64,000 nucleotides of DNA, taken from contig JAJECP010000015.1 of assembly GCA_022821985.1 (NCBI GenBank), positions 1 to 64,000 on the forward strand, read 5' to 3'. Position 1 is the first letter of the stretch; each line of letters begins with the position of its first letter. This stretch comes from Acidimicrobiia bacterium. Lineage in GTDB: Bacteria; Actinomycetota; Acidimicrobiia; Acidimicrobiales; Poriferisodalaceae. Shown here piece by piece: positions 15,695-24,340 of the stretch. The translations under genes were made by a program, and so were the position numbers. The notes under the pieces are model-generated. The model saw only the letters and a program-made list of their open reading frames with translations, did no database searches and was not told the origin of the DNA.

Positions 15695-16015
15695 GTGGCT
15701 AATCGATCTCGCTGGGAGGATGTCAAGGCTGGCCGCGGCGAGCCTTCCCCGTCGACGCGAGCTGTCGTCGAGCAGGATCTTGCGTTGGGTCAGCTCATCC
15801 ATGATCTGCGAGTGCAGGCGGGCCTGAGCCAGCGCGAGCTGGCCGAGCGCATGGGCACGACGCAATCGGTGATCTCGCGCCTTGAGGAAGGCGGGGGAGC
15901 ACGTAACCGGATCGACACCCTTGCTCGCGTTGCGTCCGGGCTGAACCGGCACCTCGTGCTGTCGTTTCCGGCGGAACTGCCGAGCCGACTCCACGACGCT
16001 GTCCAGGTCGCCTGA
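15695..16015 (+). CDS. XRE-family helix-turn-helix regulator (HigA-like)
   Basis: The protein has 106 residues from a GTG with GGAG nine bases upstream. Residues about 32-88 are a standard XRE helix-turn-helix: LIHDLRVQAGLSQRELAERM, GTTQSVISRLEEGGGARNRI, DTLARVASGLNRHLVLSF. The length, and a C-terminus ending shortly after the domain, match HigA/antitoxin-type regulators that normally accompany a RelE/HigB toxin. No toxin gene is adjacent on either side, so it is an orphan antitoxin-like regulator or a regulator of the island. A perfect dyad 36 bases upstream is its likely operator. Confidence 0.75.
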   Translation: MANRSRWEDVKAGRGEPSPSTRAVVEQDLALGQLIHDLRVQAGLSQRELAERMGTTQSVISRLEEGGGARNRIDTLARVASGLNRHLVLSFPAELPSRLHDAVQVA

Positions 16016-16168
16016 GTCGGCCGGTTTTCCGTCGAGGCCGAACCGCCGCCGCGAAGAGGAATTGGCCGCCAGGCAGACGCTGGCGGCCCGATGTCGGGCG
16101 TGTGCCGAATAAGCCCGGCGGGCACGCCGCAGCTGGCTTCTGGGATGCCGTCGTCCTGGCGCTGGCGC

Positions 16169-16899
16169 TCACTCGCCGAGGAAGCTTTCCTTTGGCTTGT
16201 GGGCTCGGAATTGCCACAGGGTGATGGCGGTGAACAGCACTGCGAACCCGACGAGCATGGCGATGGCGCGGCCGAAGCCTTGCTCGCCGTTGAGCACGCT
16301 GCGGTAGGCGTCGATCACCCAGTACACGGGGCTGGCTGGAGCGATGGCCTGCACCCAGCCCGGCAGCGCTGCGATCTTGGCGATGCCCCGCCGGCGCCTG
16401 CGATCGCCATGGTGCCGAGCATCGAGGCGGCGTTGAGCTGAGACATGGTCCGGCACAGCGATGTCAATGCGATCGCCAGGGCGACGTACATCGCCGCGCA
16501 GACCAGCGCCGTGATGATGAGCTGGGCCGCACCGCCGGGCACATCGAGGCTGAACACGGCGATGCCGATGGCCACCATGATGAGCTGCGGAGCGGCGGTC
16601 ACGGCCAGCATCGGGATGGCCTTGCCGGCGACGAGTTCGATCGTGCGCACCGGGGCGATGCGCAGCCGGTCCCAAGTGCCCCAGCCGTGCTCTCGGAAGA
16701 ACGAGAACCCCATCGACCCGGTGCCCATGAGGGCGAACAGCGAGGCCAGGGCGGGCACCGAGTGAGCCGGTCCGCCGATGAGCGCGTCGGTCACGAAGAA
16801 CAGCAGCACGCCTGGCATGCCGATCAGCACGAACAGTGGGAACGGGTCGCGCTGCAGCAGGCGCAGTTCGTTGCGGGCGATAAGGAGCGTGCTAGTCAT
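16169..16899 (-). pseudogene. ABC-2 type permease, frameshifted
   Basis: From the ATG at 16899 (MTSTLLIARNELRLLQRDPF) the frame encodes four to five membrane helices of an ABC-2 permease up to MLGTMAIAGAGGA. It then runs into a different frame. The true ending (IAALPGWVQAIAPASPVYWV, then a final helix AIAMLVGFAVLFTAITLWQF and KPKESFLGE) lies in the neighbouring frame and stops at 16169. The switch falls at the C4 run 16385-16388; one more base there would restore a single protein of about 243 residues. The ATG overlaps the end of the ATPase gene by eight bases. It is either a genuine frameshift mutation or a homopolymer sequencing error. With the ATPase it would form a small-molecule exporter. 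Confidence 0.75.
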
Positions 16900-17836
16900 C
16901 GGCGCTGCTGCTTCCGTCGCCGGTATCGCTGCTGGCTTCGGTGCTGGCGTTGCCCGTGCCGGCGCTGCCCTTGCCCGCGCTGGCGCCGTTTGCGCTGCTG
17001 TCGATGACCCGCTCGTACAGCCTTCGGACCGACGGCCGCTCCACCACCACTTCGGCGATCTGTTCCTGATCGACGGAGTTGATGGCCGCCATGAGGTCAC
17101 GGTCGTCGAATGACACCGTGTCACCGTTGCCGAGCCGGATGATCGTGGCCGGGTCGGGGTAGGCGGCGAGCAGGTCCCCGAGCGGCCCAGCCGCGACCCT
17201 CCGGCCGTGGTCGATGATCACCAGCGAGTCGCACGCCTCGTCGGCTTCCTTGAGGTAGTGGGTGCTGAAGATGACCGCAGTGCCCCCGGCTGCGAGCCGT
17301 CGGATGGCGTCGATCACCCGTCGTCGCGCCGACACGTCGAGAGCCGCGGTCGGCTCGTCGACCAGCAACAGCCTGGGTTCATGGATCACCGCCGACGCCA
17401 GGTGAACCAGCTTCGCCTGCCCCACGCTCAGGTCGTTCACCCGGCGGCCGGTCAGCGGGTCGAGGTCGAACAGGTCGACGATCTTCGCTACCGCCTCTGC
17501 CAGCGCCCGGCCCCGCAGCCCGTACAGGCCGCCGAAATAGGCCAGGTTCTCTGACACACGCAGCGACAGGTACAGCGCTGTGCGCTGGGCCGCATACCCG
17601 ACCATGGCGCTGACCGTCTTCGACTTCGGCGCCAGCCCGTCGACGGCGATGTGGCCGCCGTCGGGTTCCAGCAGGCCGACGATGCAGCCCATCGTGGTCG
17701 TCTTGCCGGCACCGTTGGGGCCCAGCAGCCCGAGCGTTTCGCCGGGGGCCACAGAGAACGACAGATCGTCGACGGCGGTGATCGAGCCGTATCGCTTGGT
17801 CAGCGATTCGACCTCCAGCAACGTCACGGCCGACAT
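16892..17836 (-). CDS. ABC transporter ATP-binding protein (exporter, drug-resistance type)
   Basis: The protein has 314 residues. Walker A is GPNGAGKT (39-46), the signature is LSVGQAKLVHLASAVIHEP, Walker B is RLLLVDEPTAALD, and the H-loop is FSTHYLKEAD. This set is typical of the DrrA/CcmA-like ATPases that pair with ABC-2 permeases. The last 30 residues are a Ser/Gly/Ala-rich tail unlike the family core and are probably disordered. The gene overlaps the downstream permease by eight bases. Because that permease is frameshifted, the transporter may be non-functional unless the frameshift is a sequencing error. The substrate cannot be inferred. Confidence 0.88.
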   Translation of the reverse strand: MSAVTLLEVESLTKRYGSITAVDDLSFSVAPGETLGLLGPNGAGKTTTMGCIVGLLEPDGGHIAVDGLAPKSKTVSAMVGYAAQRTALYLSLRVSENLAYFGGLYGLRGRALAEAVAKIVDLFDLDPLTGRRVNDLSVGQAKLVHLASAVIHEPRLLLVDEPTAALDVSARRRVIDAIRRLAAGGTAVIFSTHYLKEADEACDSLVIIDHGRRVAAGPLGDLLAAYPDPATIIRLGNGDTVSFDDRDLMAAINSVDQEQIAEVVVERPSVRRLYERVIDSSANGASAGKGSAGTGNASTEASSDTGDGSSSADD

Positions 17837-17882
17837 TCTGGCCGTCCGCGGTGGTCGGCCGACATTGCGCGGGGCCGGCTGG

Positions 17883-18443
17883 CTAGAGCTTGGCTGCGAT
17901 GCGTTCGAGCGTGTTCCAGTTGCGGGCGGTGGCGGTCACGCCGAAGTGGCGCTCGAGATGTGCGTACGTCAGGCGGAGCGCCTTGATGCCCTCGGGGGCC
18001 CAGACGTATGCCTCCGAGCCCTCGACATGGAGGACTTCGGGGGCGTGGTCGGCTTCGGTGAGTTCGCGCACGGCCACGGGGCTCGGTTCGTCCGACAGGA
18101 AGTTGACGAGGTAGCGCGACCCGTCATCGGCGAGGTGGCGGAGGGGATTGCGCTCGAGGATGGCCTCGATCTCGGCGGCGGTGCGGGCCACGCAGGCCAC
18201 GTGGACGTCGAATTCGTCGGCCAGTAGTTGTTGGACGGATGCGGCCACTGCGGCAGCTACTGCGGAGGGGTCCGGGGCATCGTCGGGCTGGTCGGCGGTG
18301 ACGATGATGTTGCCGCTCTGCAGGATCGTGACGGGGTCGGCGTAGCCGGCGTCGACCAGCTTGGGGCGCAGCTCGGCCATGGGGACCCGATTGTGCCTGC
18401 CCACGTTGATGCCCCGGGGAAGGACGACGCAGCGGGCGCTCAT
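17883..18443 (-). CDS. DUF1697 family protein
   Basis: The protein has 186 residues from the ATG at 18443, close to the usual family length. It shows the family opening VVLPRGINVGRHNRVPMAEL, the segment VTILQSGNIIVTADQPD, and the later LERNPL and TARNWNTLERI motifs. The function of DUF1697 proteins is not established; they are small cytosolic alpha/beta proteins. It is followed on the same strand by nothing obvious and preceded by a possible 47-residue ORF ten bases upstream, which may be co-transcribed. A longer in-frame extension to 18779 has no family similarity and was excluded. Confidence 0.82.
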   Translation of the reverse strand: MSARCVVLPRGINVGRHNRVPMAELRPKLVDAGYADPVTILQSGNIIVTADQPDDAPDPSAVAAAVAASVQQLLADEFDVHVACVARTAAEIEAILERNPLRHLADDGSRYLVNFLSDEPSPVAVRELTEADHAPEVLHVEGSEAYVWAPEGIKALRLTYAHLERHFGVTATARNWNTLERIAAKL

Positions 18444-18453
18444 GGCTGGCGGC

Positions 18454-18597
18454 TCACTCGGCCTCGCCGGCGAGGCGATCGAGGATGCGGCGGTGGCGCT
18501 GCATGGAGGCAGCGAGGCGTTCTGGGAACTTGTCGTCGGCGGTGGGGCGGCGAGCTTCGGCGTGTCCCTCACGCGCGCAGGGGGTCGATTCGGCCAT
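18454..18597 (-). CDS. Possible small basic protein upstream of DUF1697
   Basis: The 47-residue ORF starts MAESTPCAREGHAEARRPTA and ends FPERLAASMQRHRRILDRLA plus GEAE. The C-terminal half looks like an amphipathic helix with alternating Arg and Leu. It ends ten bases before the DUF1697 start, so it could be the first gene of a two-gene unit. I do not recognise it, and coding is suggested only by composition and position. Confidence 0.35.
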   Translation of the reverse strand: MAESTPCAREGHAEARRPTADDKFPERLAASMQRHRRILDRLAGEAE

Positions 18598-18790
18598 GGG
18601 GAAACCGTAGGGCGACGGCGGATTCGCGACCGCACCATTTCTGACCGCGGTGGCGCCAGCATCAGATGTGCCCGACAACGGGCGGCGTGATCAGTGCAAG
18701 CAGGCCAAGAACTGGACCACCGCACAGCGGATCGAAGGGCTCCAAAGTGGCCCCGCGACGGCAAGACTGCAACCAGCAAAGGGACGGGCG

Positions 18791-19417
18791 ATGAACGGAC
18801 GGGTCAGCGACTCCACGGCACTGCGGGAGATCTACCGCCAGCCATCCAAGCTGGTGGCCAACAAGAACGTGCCGGCGATCGATGATGAGTCGGCCCAATT
18901 CCTGGCGATGTCGCCGTTGTGCGTGCTGGCCACCCATGGCCCGGGCGGGACCGACGCGTCGCCCCGTGGCGGGCCTCCCGGATTCGCCCGGGTGCTCGAT
19001 GACGGCGCACGCTTGGCCTTCGGCGACCTCGCTGGCAACAACCGGCTCGACTCGTACACCAACTTTCTGGACAACCCCCAAGTGGGTCTCATCTTCTTCG
19101 TACCCGGAAGCGACCACACCGTGCGGGTGAACGGCACGGCATCGCTCACCACCGACTCCGACGTCTGTGCGGCGACAGCGGTGGGGGATCGGGTGCCCAA
19201 GACGGCCGTGGTCGTCGATGTCGACGAGTGCTTTCTCCACTGCGGCAAGGCGCTGATACGCGCCAACCTCTGGGACACGTCGACCTGGCCGGATGGCGAG
19301 GTGCCCACGGCGGGCGAGATCCTCGCCTCCCAGCACGAGCTGCAGGCCGAGCCAAGTGCCATCGACCAAAACCTCGAAGCGGGCTACGAAGCAACGCTGT
19401 GGTCCGACGCGGGTTGA
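18791..19417 (+). CDS. Pyridoxamine 5'-phosphate oxidase-like flavin-binding protein (MSMEG_1061-type)
   Basis: The protein has 208 residues from the ATG at 18791 (AAAGGGA upstream). The split-barrel flavin fold is visible in LAMSPLCVLATHGPGGTDAS, PRGGPPGFARVLDDGARLAF and NNRLDSYTNFLDNPQVGLIF. These are followed by RVNGTASLTTD and the late VDECFLHCGKALIRANLWD. This matches the group of actinobacterial PNPOx-like proteins that begin LREIYRQPSKLVANKNVPAI. Members bind FMN or F420 and reduce varied substrates; the particular substrate is unknown. It is a monocistronic gene between divergent or convergent neighbours. Confidence 0.82.
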   Translation: MNGRVSDSTALREIYRQPSKLVANKNVPAIDDESAQFLAMSPLCVLATHGPGGTDASPRGGPPGFARVLDDGARLAFGDLAGNNRLDSYTNFLDNPQVGLIFFVPGSDHTVRVNGTASLTTDSDVCAATAVGDRVPKTAVVVDVDECFLHCGKALIRANLWDTSTWPDGEVPTAGEILASQHELQAEPSAIDQNLEAGYEATLWSDAG

Positions 19418-19461
19418 CGCGGGGGCTCAAGATTGGGCACAAGCCGCGCCGCCGGCGTGGT

Positions 19462-20214
19462 TCAGACAGTGCGAAGGGTTTCGGTATTGCCGTCCACGCT
19501 GAGGACTTGGCCCGATACATAGCGGGCGGCATCCGAGAGCAGCCAGCAACAGGCTTCACCGATGTCGGTGCCGGTGACGAGCGTGTGCATCGACACCTGT
19601 GCGGTGTAGCCGGCCTTGATCTCTTCGGCAGTAGTGCCGGCGGCGGCTGCTTCCCGCTCGATCACACCGTCCATGCGCGGGCCCTCGACGGTGCCGGGGC
19701 AGACGGCGTTGACCCGGATGCCGCGCTCGCCGAGTTCCATGGCCCACGTCTTGGTGAGGCCCACCACCGCCCACTTCGAGGCGGCGTAGGGGCTCCGCAG
19801 CGGGTAGCCGAAGATGCCAGCGGTGGAAACGATGTTGACAATCGAGCCGCCCGCACCTAGCAGCGGCACCGCCGCCGCAGTGCAGCGGAACGTGCTGCCC
19901 ACGTTCACCTTCACGCAGTGATCGAACGCTGCCGGATCGAGGTCTTCGACGCGGCCTGTCGGGCCGGCGATGCCGACGTTGTTGACCAGTCCGTCGATGC
20001 CACCCATCTGCTCGACGGCGGCTGCGAACAGCTGGGCCACATCGGCCTCGTCGGCGACGTCGTAGTGCCCGTCGACATCGGTGTCCCGGTCGATGTCGGC
20101 ACCGAACACCTTGGCCCCGTAGCCACGTGCCGTTTCCGCAATGGCAGCACCGATCCCGGCCCCCGCCCCGGTCACAACGATCCGCTTGCCCTCCAAGCGT
20201 TGATCGGCCGACAT
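19462..20214 (-). CDS. Short-chain dehydrogenase/reductase (SDR)
   Basis: The 250-residue protein is a classical SDR: nucleotide-binding VVTGAGAGIGAAIAETARGY, then VNNVGIAGPTG, catalytic Ser in IVNIVSTAGIFGYP, and the YAASKWAVVGLTK motif with Tyr and Lys. The C-terminus YVSGQVLSVDGNTETLRTV is normal. It uses NAD(P)H to oxidise or reduce an alcohol or ketone; the substrate cannot be told. Asp at the end of the second strand (VFGADIDRDTD) favours NAD over NADP. It precedes a small membrane protein and a VOC protein on the same strand, but gaps of 28 and 21 bases make co-transcription only possible. Confidence 0.9.
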   Translation of the reverse strand: MSADQRLEGKRIVVTGAGAGIGAAIAETARGYGAKVFGADIDRDTDVDGHYDVADEADVAQLFAAAVEQMGGIDGLVNNVGIAGPTGRVEDLDPAAFDHCVKVNVGSTFRCTAAAVPLLGAGGSIVNIVSTAGIFGYPLRSPYAASKWAVVGLTKTWAMELGERGIRVNAVCPGTVEGPRMDGVIEREAAAAGTTAEEIKAGYTAQVSMHTLVTGTDIGEACCWLLSDAARYVSGQVLSVDGNTETLRTV

Positions 20215-20242
20215 GTCGGAAAAGCGCTCTAGCTCGGGGTCG

Positions 20243-20458
20243 TCAATCTGACGCCTCGAGCATCCATCGGAAAGCGAACCGAGCCATGACGAGCACTGCT
20301 GCGCCGGTCAAGAACATGGCCAGCGCCAATGCGGGGCGATCACCGATCATTGTCGCGGCTGCGGCGATCGGCACGATGGCGCCGACCAGCATGAGCAGGG
20401 TCGTCCAGAAACGAAAGGACGCCGACACAGGAAAACAGTAACTCTTGGGGCGGGACAC
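20243..20458 (-). CDS. Small two-helix membrane protein
   Basis: The 71-residue ORF starts at a GTG and has two hydrophobic segments, FWTTLLMLVGAIVPIAAAAT and ALALAMFLTGAAVLVMARFA, joined by a short GDRP turn. It ends WMLEASD. I do not recognise the family. It lies between a VOC gene and an SDR gene on the same strand with short gaps and may be part of that transcript. Membrane location is clear; function is not. Confidence 0.55.
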   Translation of the reverse strand: MSRPKSYCFPVSASFRFWTTLLMLVGAIVPIAAAATMIGDRPALALAMFLTGAAVLVMARFAFRWMLEASD

Positions 20459-20479
20459 TCCGTTCCTGCTTGACTGCCC

Positions 20480-20923
20480 CTACGGGGCTGCGATGTAACC
20501 GATAGCCGGGTCGTACGGCTGAGTCGGGGGACCCTTGAGCTCTACGGTATTGCCGTCGGGATCCTTGACGTACATCGACGGGCCGCGCCCGTCGGCGCCC
20601 CAGTTGTTGTAGAGGCGGCCGGCTTCGACGCTGTGGGCCGCGAAATGCGCACGCAAATCGGCTTCGTCGAATGGCTCGATCCGAACGCAGAAATGGTCGA
20701 CGTTGTGCGCAGTCGGGCCTGGCGGCGGGCCACCCTCCTGCCCGAGCACGCCAGCCACGTCGACGAGATCGATGATGCAATCGTCGGCCCGCAACTGGTA
20801 CAGACCGATCTCGTCGTTGATGTGCTCGACGCTGCAGCCCAGCACCGTCGTATAGAAGTCCATGCTCCGCTCGACGTCGACGACCCGCAGCACAATGTGG
20901 TCCAGCGATGTCAATCGGAACAT
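20480..20923 (-). CDS. VOC (glyoxalase/bleomycin-resistance fold) protein
   Basis: The 147-residue protein begins MFRLTSLDHIVLRVVDVERS and has DFYTTVLGCSVEH, NVDHFCVRI and a C-terminal MYVKDPDGNTVELKGP. These are the two beta-alpha-beta-beta-beta modules of the VOC fold, with metal-ligand positions His9, His (DHFC) and Glu (VELK). VOC enzymes include dioxygenases, lyases and resistance proteins. This one has the usual His/His/Glu ligands and so is probably a metal enzyme. A GGGAGG ribosome-binding site lies in front of the ATG, unlike the leaderless neighbour at 21098. Confidence 0.85.
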   Translation of the reverse strand: MFRLTSLDHIVLRVVDVERSMDFYTTVLGCSVEHINDEIGLYQLRADDCIIDLVDVAGVLGQEGGPPPGPTAHNVDHFCVRIEPFDEADLRAHFAAHSVEAGRLYNNWGADGRGPSMYVKDPDGNTVELKGPPTQPYDPAIGYIAAP

Positions 20924-21085
20924 CGGGCAACCTCCCGGCGCTCATCGGCCGCTGAAACTGGCACTGCCGACCACGCCAACCGCCGCCCGCAACTGCTCGC
21001 GACCGAGCGTACCGATGAGGCACAAGCAGCTTCGAACGCTGCTCAACGGAAAGGTGGTGAGGGCAGAGTGAACCCTGCCGCGTCA

Positions 21086-21091
21086 TAGGGT
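21086..21091 (+). promoter_or_regulatory. Leaderless promoter -10 element (TAGGGT) of the DUF3179 gene
   Basis: TAGGGT lies exactly six bases before the GTG at 21098, so transcription would begin at the start codon. No Shine-Dalgarno sequence is present. The same TAGGGT hexamer with a 6-7 base spacer is found before fxsA, the serpin gene and the NTF2-like gene. Confidence 0.5.
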
Positions 21092-21097
21092 GGCCGC

Positions 21098-22684
21098 GTG
21101 CGGTTCCGCATCCTCGCCCGATCCATCACGGCGTTGTTTGCAACCACCCTGCTGGCCGCGGCTTGTGCCACTTCCGACACGAGCACGCCGCCGCCGGGAA
21201 CCGGACCCACATCGGATACGTCAGCAGAAGCGTCGGGCGAGGACTCTGACCAACAAGCCACGTCGGCAACGTCTGCCGATGTGACTGCTGATGCCTCGGG
21301 GACCACTGCTGACACGTCGGCAGGGGTCGCCAGCGAGGGTGAGAGCGGGAGCGACGTGGTTCTGGACCCACGCGAAACCGGCCAGCTGCGCAACTTCCTC
21401 GGCTACACGTTCCCTCCCGCACCCGAAGTGCAGACAGGCCCGCTGCAACGCGCCGCGCTCAACGACCTCAACATGATCTGGTCCGGCTTGCAGCGAGGCG
21501 GCATCAGCGGCGACGCCATTGCCCGGCTCGGCCAGACGGGCGACCCTCGACTCGGGTGGATCCTCTCCGACCTGCTCAGGTTCGTCCCTCCCGGCGAACT
21601 CACCGACGGGGCCATCTCGGCCTTCCAGTCGCTCACCGGCGTCAGGCTGGCCGACGACCCCGTCGCCTTGCGCAGCCCATGGCAGTCGGTGACCGACCAC
21701 CTGCTCGCATGGGACCTGCCCGTCTTCGACGGCTACGCCGAATACAAGGAGCGGCTGTTCACGCTGGTCGAGCCCGGCTGGCAGCCATTCTTCGACGACG
21801 CCGACTCAGACATCGACTGGCGCATCGTCAGCTGGGGCGGCGTGCTCATCGACAACCGCGAGCTCGGCGACCCCCGACTGTGTCCCCGAGGCTGCATCCC
21901 CGCCCTCGACAACCCCGGCGTCACCGACGCCGAGGGCGGTTCCTGGTACCCCGACGACGGCATCGTGTTCGCCGTCGTGCTCGGCGGGGAGGCCCGGGCG
22001 TACCCCCGCCACATCATGGAAATCCACGAGATGATCAACGACACGCTCGGCGGTCGCCGCATCGGCATGCCGTATTGCACGCTGTGCGGGTCGGCCCAGG
22101 CGTACCTGACCGAGGAAGTGCCCGACGGCGTGGCCACGCCGGTGCTGCGCACCTCGGGCCTGCTGTCACGGTCGAACAAGGTCATGTACGACCTCGTCAC
22201 CAAGTCGGTGTTCAACACGTTCACGGGCAGAGCCATCTCGGGCCCGCTGCGCCGCCAGGGTGTCGTGCTGCCCCAGACCACCGTGGTCACCACAACCTGG
22301 GGCGAGTGGAAGGCGGCCCATGCCGACACGACGATCATCGCCCCCGACGGGGGGATCGGGCGCAGCTACCCGTTCAATCCGCTGGGCGGCCGTGACGACA
22401 ACGGGCCGATCTTCCCGGTCGGCGACGTCGACGAGCGTCTCAGCGTGCAGGACCAGGTCTTCGGCGTGGTACTTGACGACGGCACGCCGGTCGCATTCCC
22501 CGTCGACGCGGCCGTGGCCGCGCTCGAGGCCGGCAGGACGGTGGAGCTCGGCGGCGTCACGCTGCAGCTCGACGGCGGCGGGGTGCGTGCGGTCGACGCC
22601 GCCGGTGAACCGATCGAAGGCCACCAGTCGTTCTGGTTCGCCTGGAGCCAGTTCATGGCCGACACGCTCCTGTGGGAGCCCTAG
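21098..22684 (+). CDS. DUF3179 lipoprotein
   Basis: The protein has 528 residues from a GTG. A lipoprotein signal (1-23) ends in TTLLAAAC; the mature part starts with a Thr/Ser/Pro-rich linker to about residue 90. The DUF3179 domain follows, with YPDDGIVFAVVLGGEARAYP, RHIMEIHEMINDTLGGRRIG, and the family's cysteine motif MPYCTLCGSAQAY. Then come VMYDLVTKSVFNTFTGRAIS and the Trp in WGEWKAAH. Function is unknown; the CxxC resembles a metal or redox site, and the protein should face outside the membrane. A paralogue is at 59563-60909. The gene has a leaderless-type promoter. Its TAG overlaps by four bases the end of the convergent FAD-monooxygenase gene. Confidence 0.82.
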   Translation: MRFRILARSITALFATTLLAAACATSDTSTPPPGTGPTSDTSAEASGEDSDQQATSATSADVTADASGTTADTSAGVASEGESGSDVVLDPRETGQLRNFLGYTFPPAPEVQTGPLQRAALNDLNMIWSGLQRGGISGDAIARLGQTGDPRLGWILSDLLRFVPPGELTDGAISAFQSLTGVRLADDPVALRSPWQSVTDHLLAWDLPVFDGYAEYKERLFTLVEPGWQPFFDDADSDIDWRIVSWGGVLIDNRELGDPRLCPRGCIPALDNPGVTDAEGGSWYPDDGIVFAVVLGGEARAYPRHIMEIHEMINDTLGGRRIGMPYCTLCGSAQAYLTEEVPDGVATPVLRTSGLLSRSNKVMYDLVTKSVFNTFTGRAISGPLRRQGVVLPQTTVVTTTWGEWKAAHADTTIIAPDGGIGRSYPFNPLGGRDDNGPIFPVGDVDERLSVQDQVFGVVLDDGTPVAFPVDAAVAALEAGRTVELGGVTLQLDGGGVRAVDAAGEPIEGHQSFWFAWSQFMADTLLWEP

Positions 22685-24333
22685 CGCCTGAGCAGGCTGC
22701 CGAGCGCGGTCATAGCGGCAGTGGCCGTCGCCTGCGGATCCCGCCACGCGACATGGCCGTCGGGCCGCACCAGCACGGCACCCATCTGGCCGATGCCGTA
22801 GGCGGCGGCAATCGCGCCGCCTGGATCATCGAGATCGGCACACAAGCGCAGCACGCGCGGCGCCGGATCTGCGCCGGCGCTGCCGAGGCTTGCCTTCGCC
22901 CCGGCTTCTGCCCCGTCAGCGGCGACGGCGATGTCAAAATCGGCACCGCACAGCAGCACGAACTGCGTGTCGTACAGATCCAGCGTTGACGTGGCCCCGT
23001 CGAGATCGATCGGCACATGGGGAGCGCGGTGTCCCGGCCGCGCCGTCGGCACATACTCGGATACCGGGTCATCCACCTGCGGGGGCTCAGTGCCGTCAGG
23101 AATCAGGCACCCCTCGTCGTACCGCAGCCCCAAGTCCATCCCGAGCCAGTTGCCGTACTGCGTGGAAGCTCGCAGGGCCTCCCGCTTCTGCTCGACGGTC
23201 GCCGTGCCAGATTCGACCAACCGCCGGATCCGCCCCACGCTCCGGGAATTCTCACGCGACCGGTCAACGTTGTACTGGGCGACGGGCACCCGCTCGGTCT
23301 CGTAGGTATCGAGCAACCCCTCGCCGGCATGGCCGCCGGCCACCGCAGCGAACTTCCACGCCAAGTTGTGGGCGTCTTGAACCGCCGTGTTCATGCCGAA
23401 GCCGCCCGTCGGCGGCAGCTGGTGCGCCGCATCACCGATCAGGAACACCCGCCCGTCCCGGAACCGCTCAGCCACCGTCGAGGACATGACCCAGGGGATG
23501 ACATCGGTGACCCGCAGGTCGAAATCCTCGGGCAGATCCGGCCCGATCGACCGCCGGATCCACTCTGCCGCCACCTCAGTGTTGAAGTCCTCCGCTCGGT
23601 GCATCGACGGGTCGTAGTTGAGCTGGCACAGCCAACGGTTGTCGACATCGATCTTCTGGAAGACGTTGCGGGCCGGGCTCGTCGTCCAGTACAGCGCAGC
23701 GGGGCGATGATCGGTCCACGGGCCTAGGTCGGCGTAGAACTGGCAGTTGATCATGGTGCCGAAGCTGGCGATGCCGTCCATCTCGATGTCGAGGCTTCGC
23801 CGCACGCTCGAGGCCGCGCCGTCGGCACCGACCAGCCAACGCGCCGTCAAGTGCCGCGTGCCCGATGGTCCGCGCACTTCGGCTGTCACCTGCTCGTCGC
23901 CCTGGGTCACCTCGAGAAGCTCGGTGTCCCAGCAGATCTGCACCCCGTCCATGCCCGCCAGCCGGCGCAGCAGGATTTCCTCGATCCGGTCCTGCGACGT
24001 CAGCAGCCACGGCGCCGGCGACAGCTCCACGCCGTTCACAACCGGCTGCACCCCCGTGATCACGCGGCCGATCTCGGTGCCCGCCAGCGTCTCGCAGTAC
24101 ACGAACTGCTCCGTCCACGGCAGGGGAAGGCTGGCGGCCTCGATCTCATCGAGCACATCCCACTGGCGCATCAGCTCGGCCGTTCGCACGTTGACCGACC
24201 GGGCGCGGGGATGAGGGTTGATGCCGCTGCGACGCTCCACGACGATCGAGTCGAGCCCGAGACGCTCGAGCAGGATCGCCATCGACAGCCCCGCCGGCCC
24301 CGCACCCACGATGAGCACAGTGGTATCAGTCAC
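22681..24333 (-). CDS. FAD-dependent aromatic-ring monooxygenase (PheA/TfdB type)
   Basis: The protein has 550 residues from a GTG at 24333, chosen because VTDTTVLIVGAGPAGLSMAI is the family opening and the upstream gene ends 8 bases before. FAD-binding motifs are GAGPAG, the DG motif WLVGADGAASSVRRSLDIEM, and RVFLIGDAAHQLPPTGGFGM near residue 290. The last 100 residues form a thioredoxin-like domain as in phenol hydroxylases (APHVPIDLDGATSTLDLYDT and VLVRPDGHVAWRD). It hydroxylates a phenol or polyketide-like aromatic with NAD(P)H. It is the third gene of an operon with a hydrolase and an FMN reductase, which together could open and process aromatic compounds. The substrate is unknown. Confidence 0.88.
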   Translation of the reverse strand: MTDTTVLIVGAGPAGLSMAILLERLGLDSIVVERRSGINPHPRARSVNVRTAELMRQWDVLDEIEAASLPLPWTEQFVYCETLAGTEIGRVITGVQPVVNGVELSPAPWLLTSQDRIEEILLRRLAGMDGVQICWDTELLEVTQGDEQVTAEVRGPSGTRHLTARWLVGADGAASSVRRSLDIEMDGIASFGTMINCQFYADLGPWTDHRPAALYWTTSPARNVFQKIDVDNRWLCQLNYDPSMHRAEDFNTEVAAEWIRRSIGPDLPEDFDLRVTDVIPWVMSSTVAERFRDGRVFLIGDAAHQLPPTGGFGMNTAVQDAHNLAWKFAAVAGGHAGEGLLDTYETERVPVAQYNVDRSRENSRSVGRIRRLVESGTATVEQKREALRASTQYGNWLGMDLGLRYDEGCLIPDGTEPPQVDDPVSEYVPTARPGHRAPHVPIDLDGATSTLDLYDTQFVLLCGADFDIAVAADGAEAGAKASLGSAGADPAPRVLRLCADLDDPGGAIAAAYGIGQMGAVLVRPDGHVAWRDPQATATAAMTALGSLLRR

Positions 24334-24340
24334 GGGCGTT

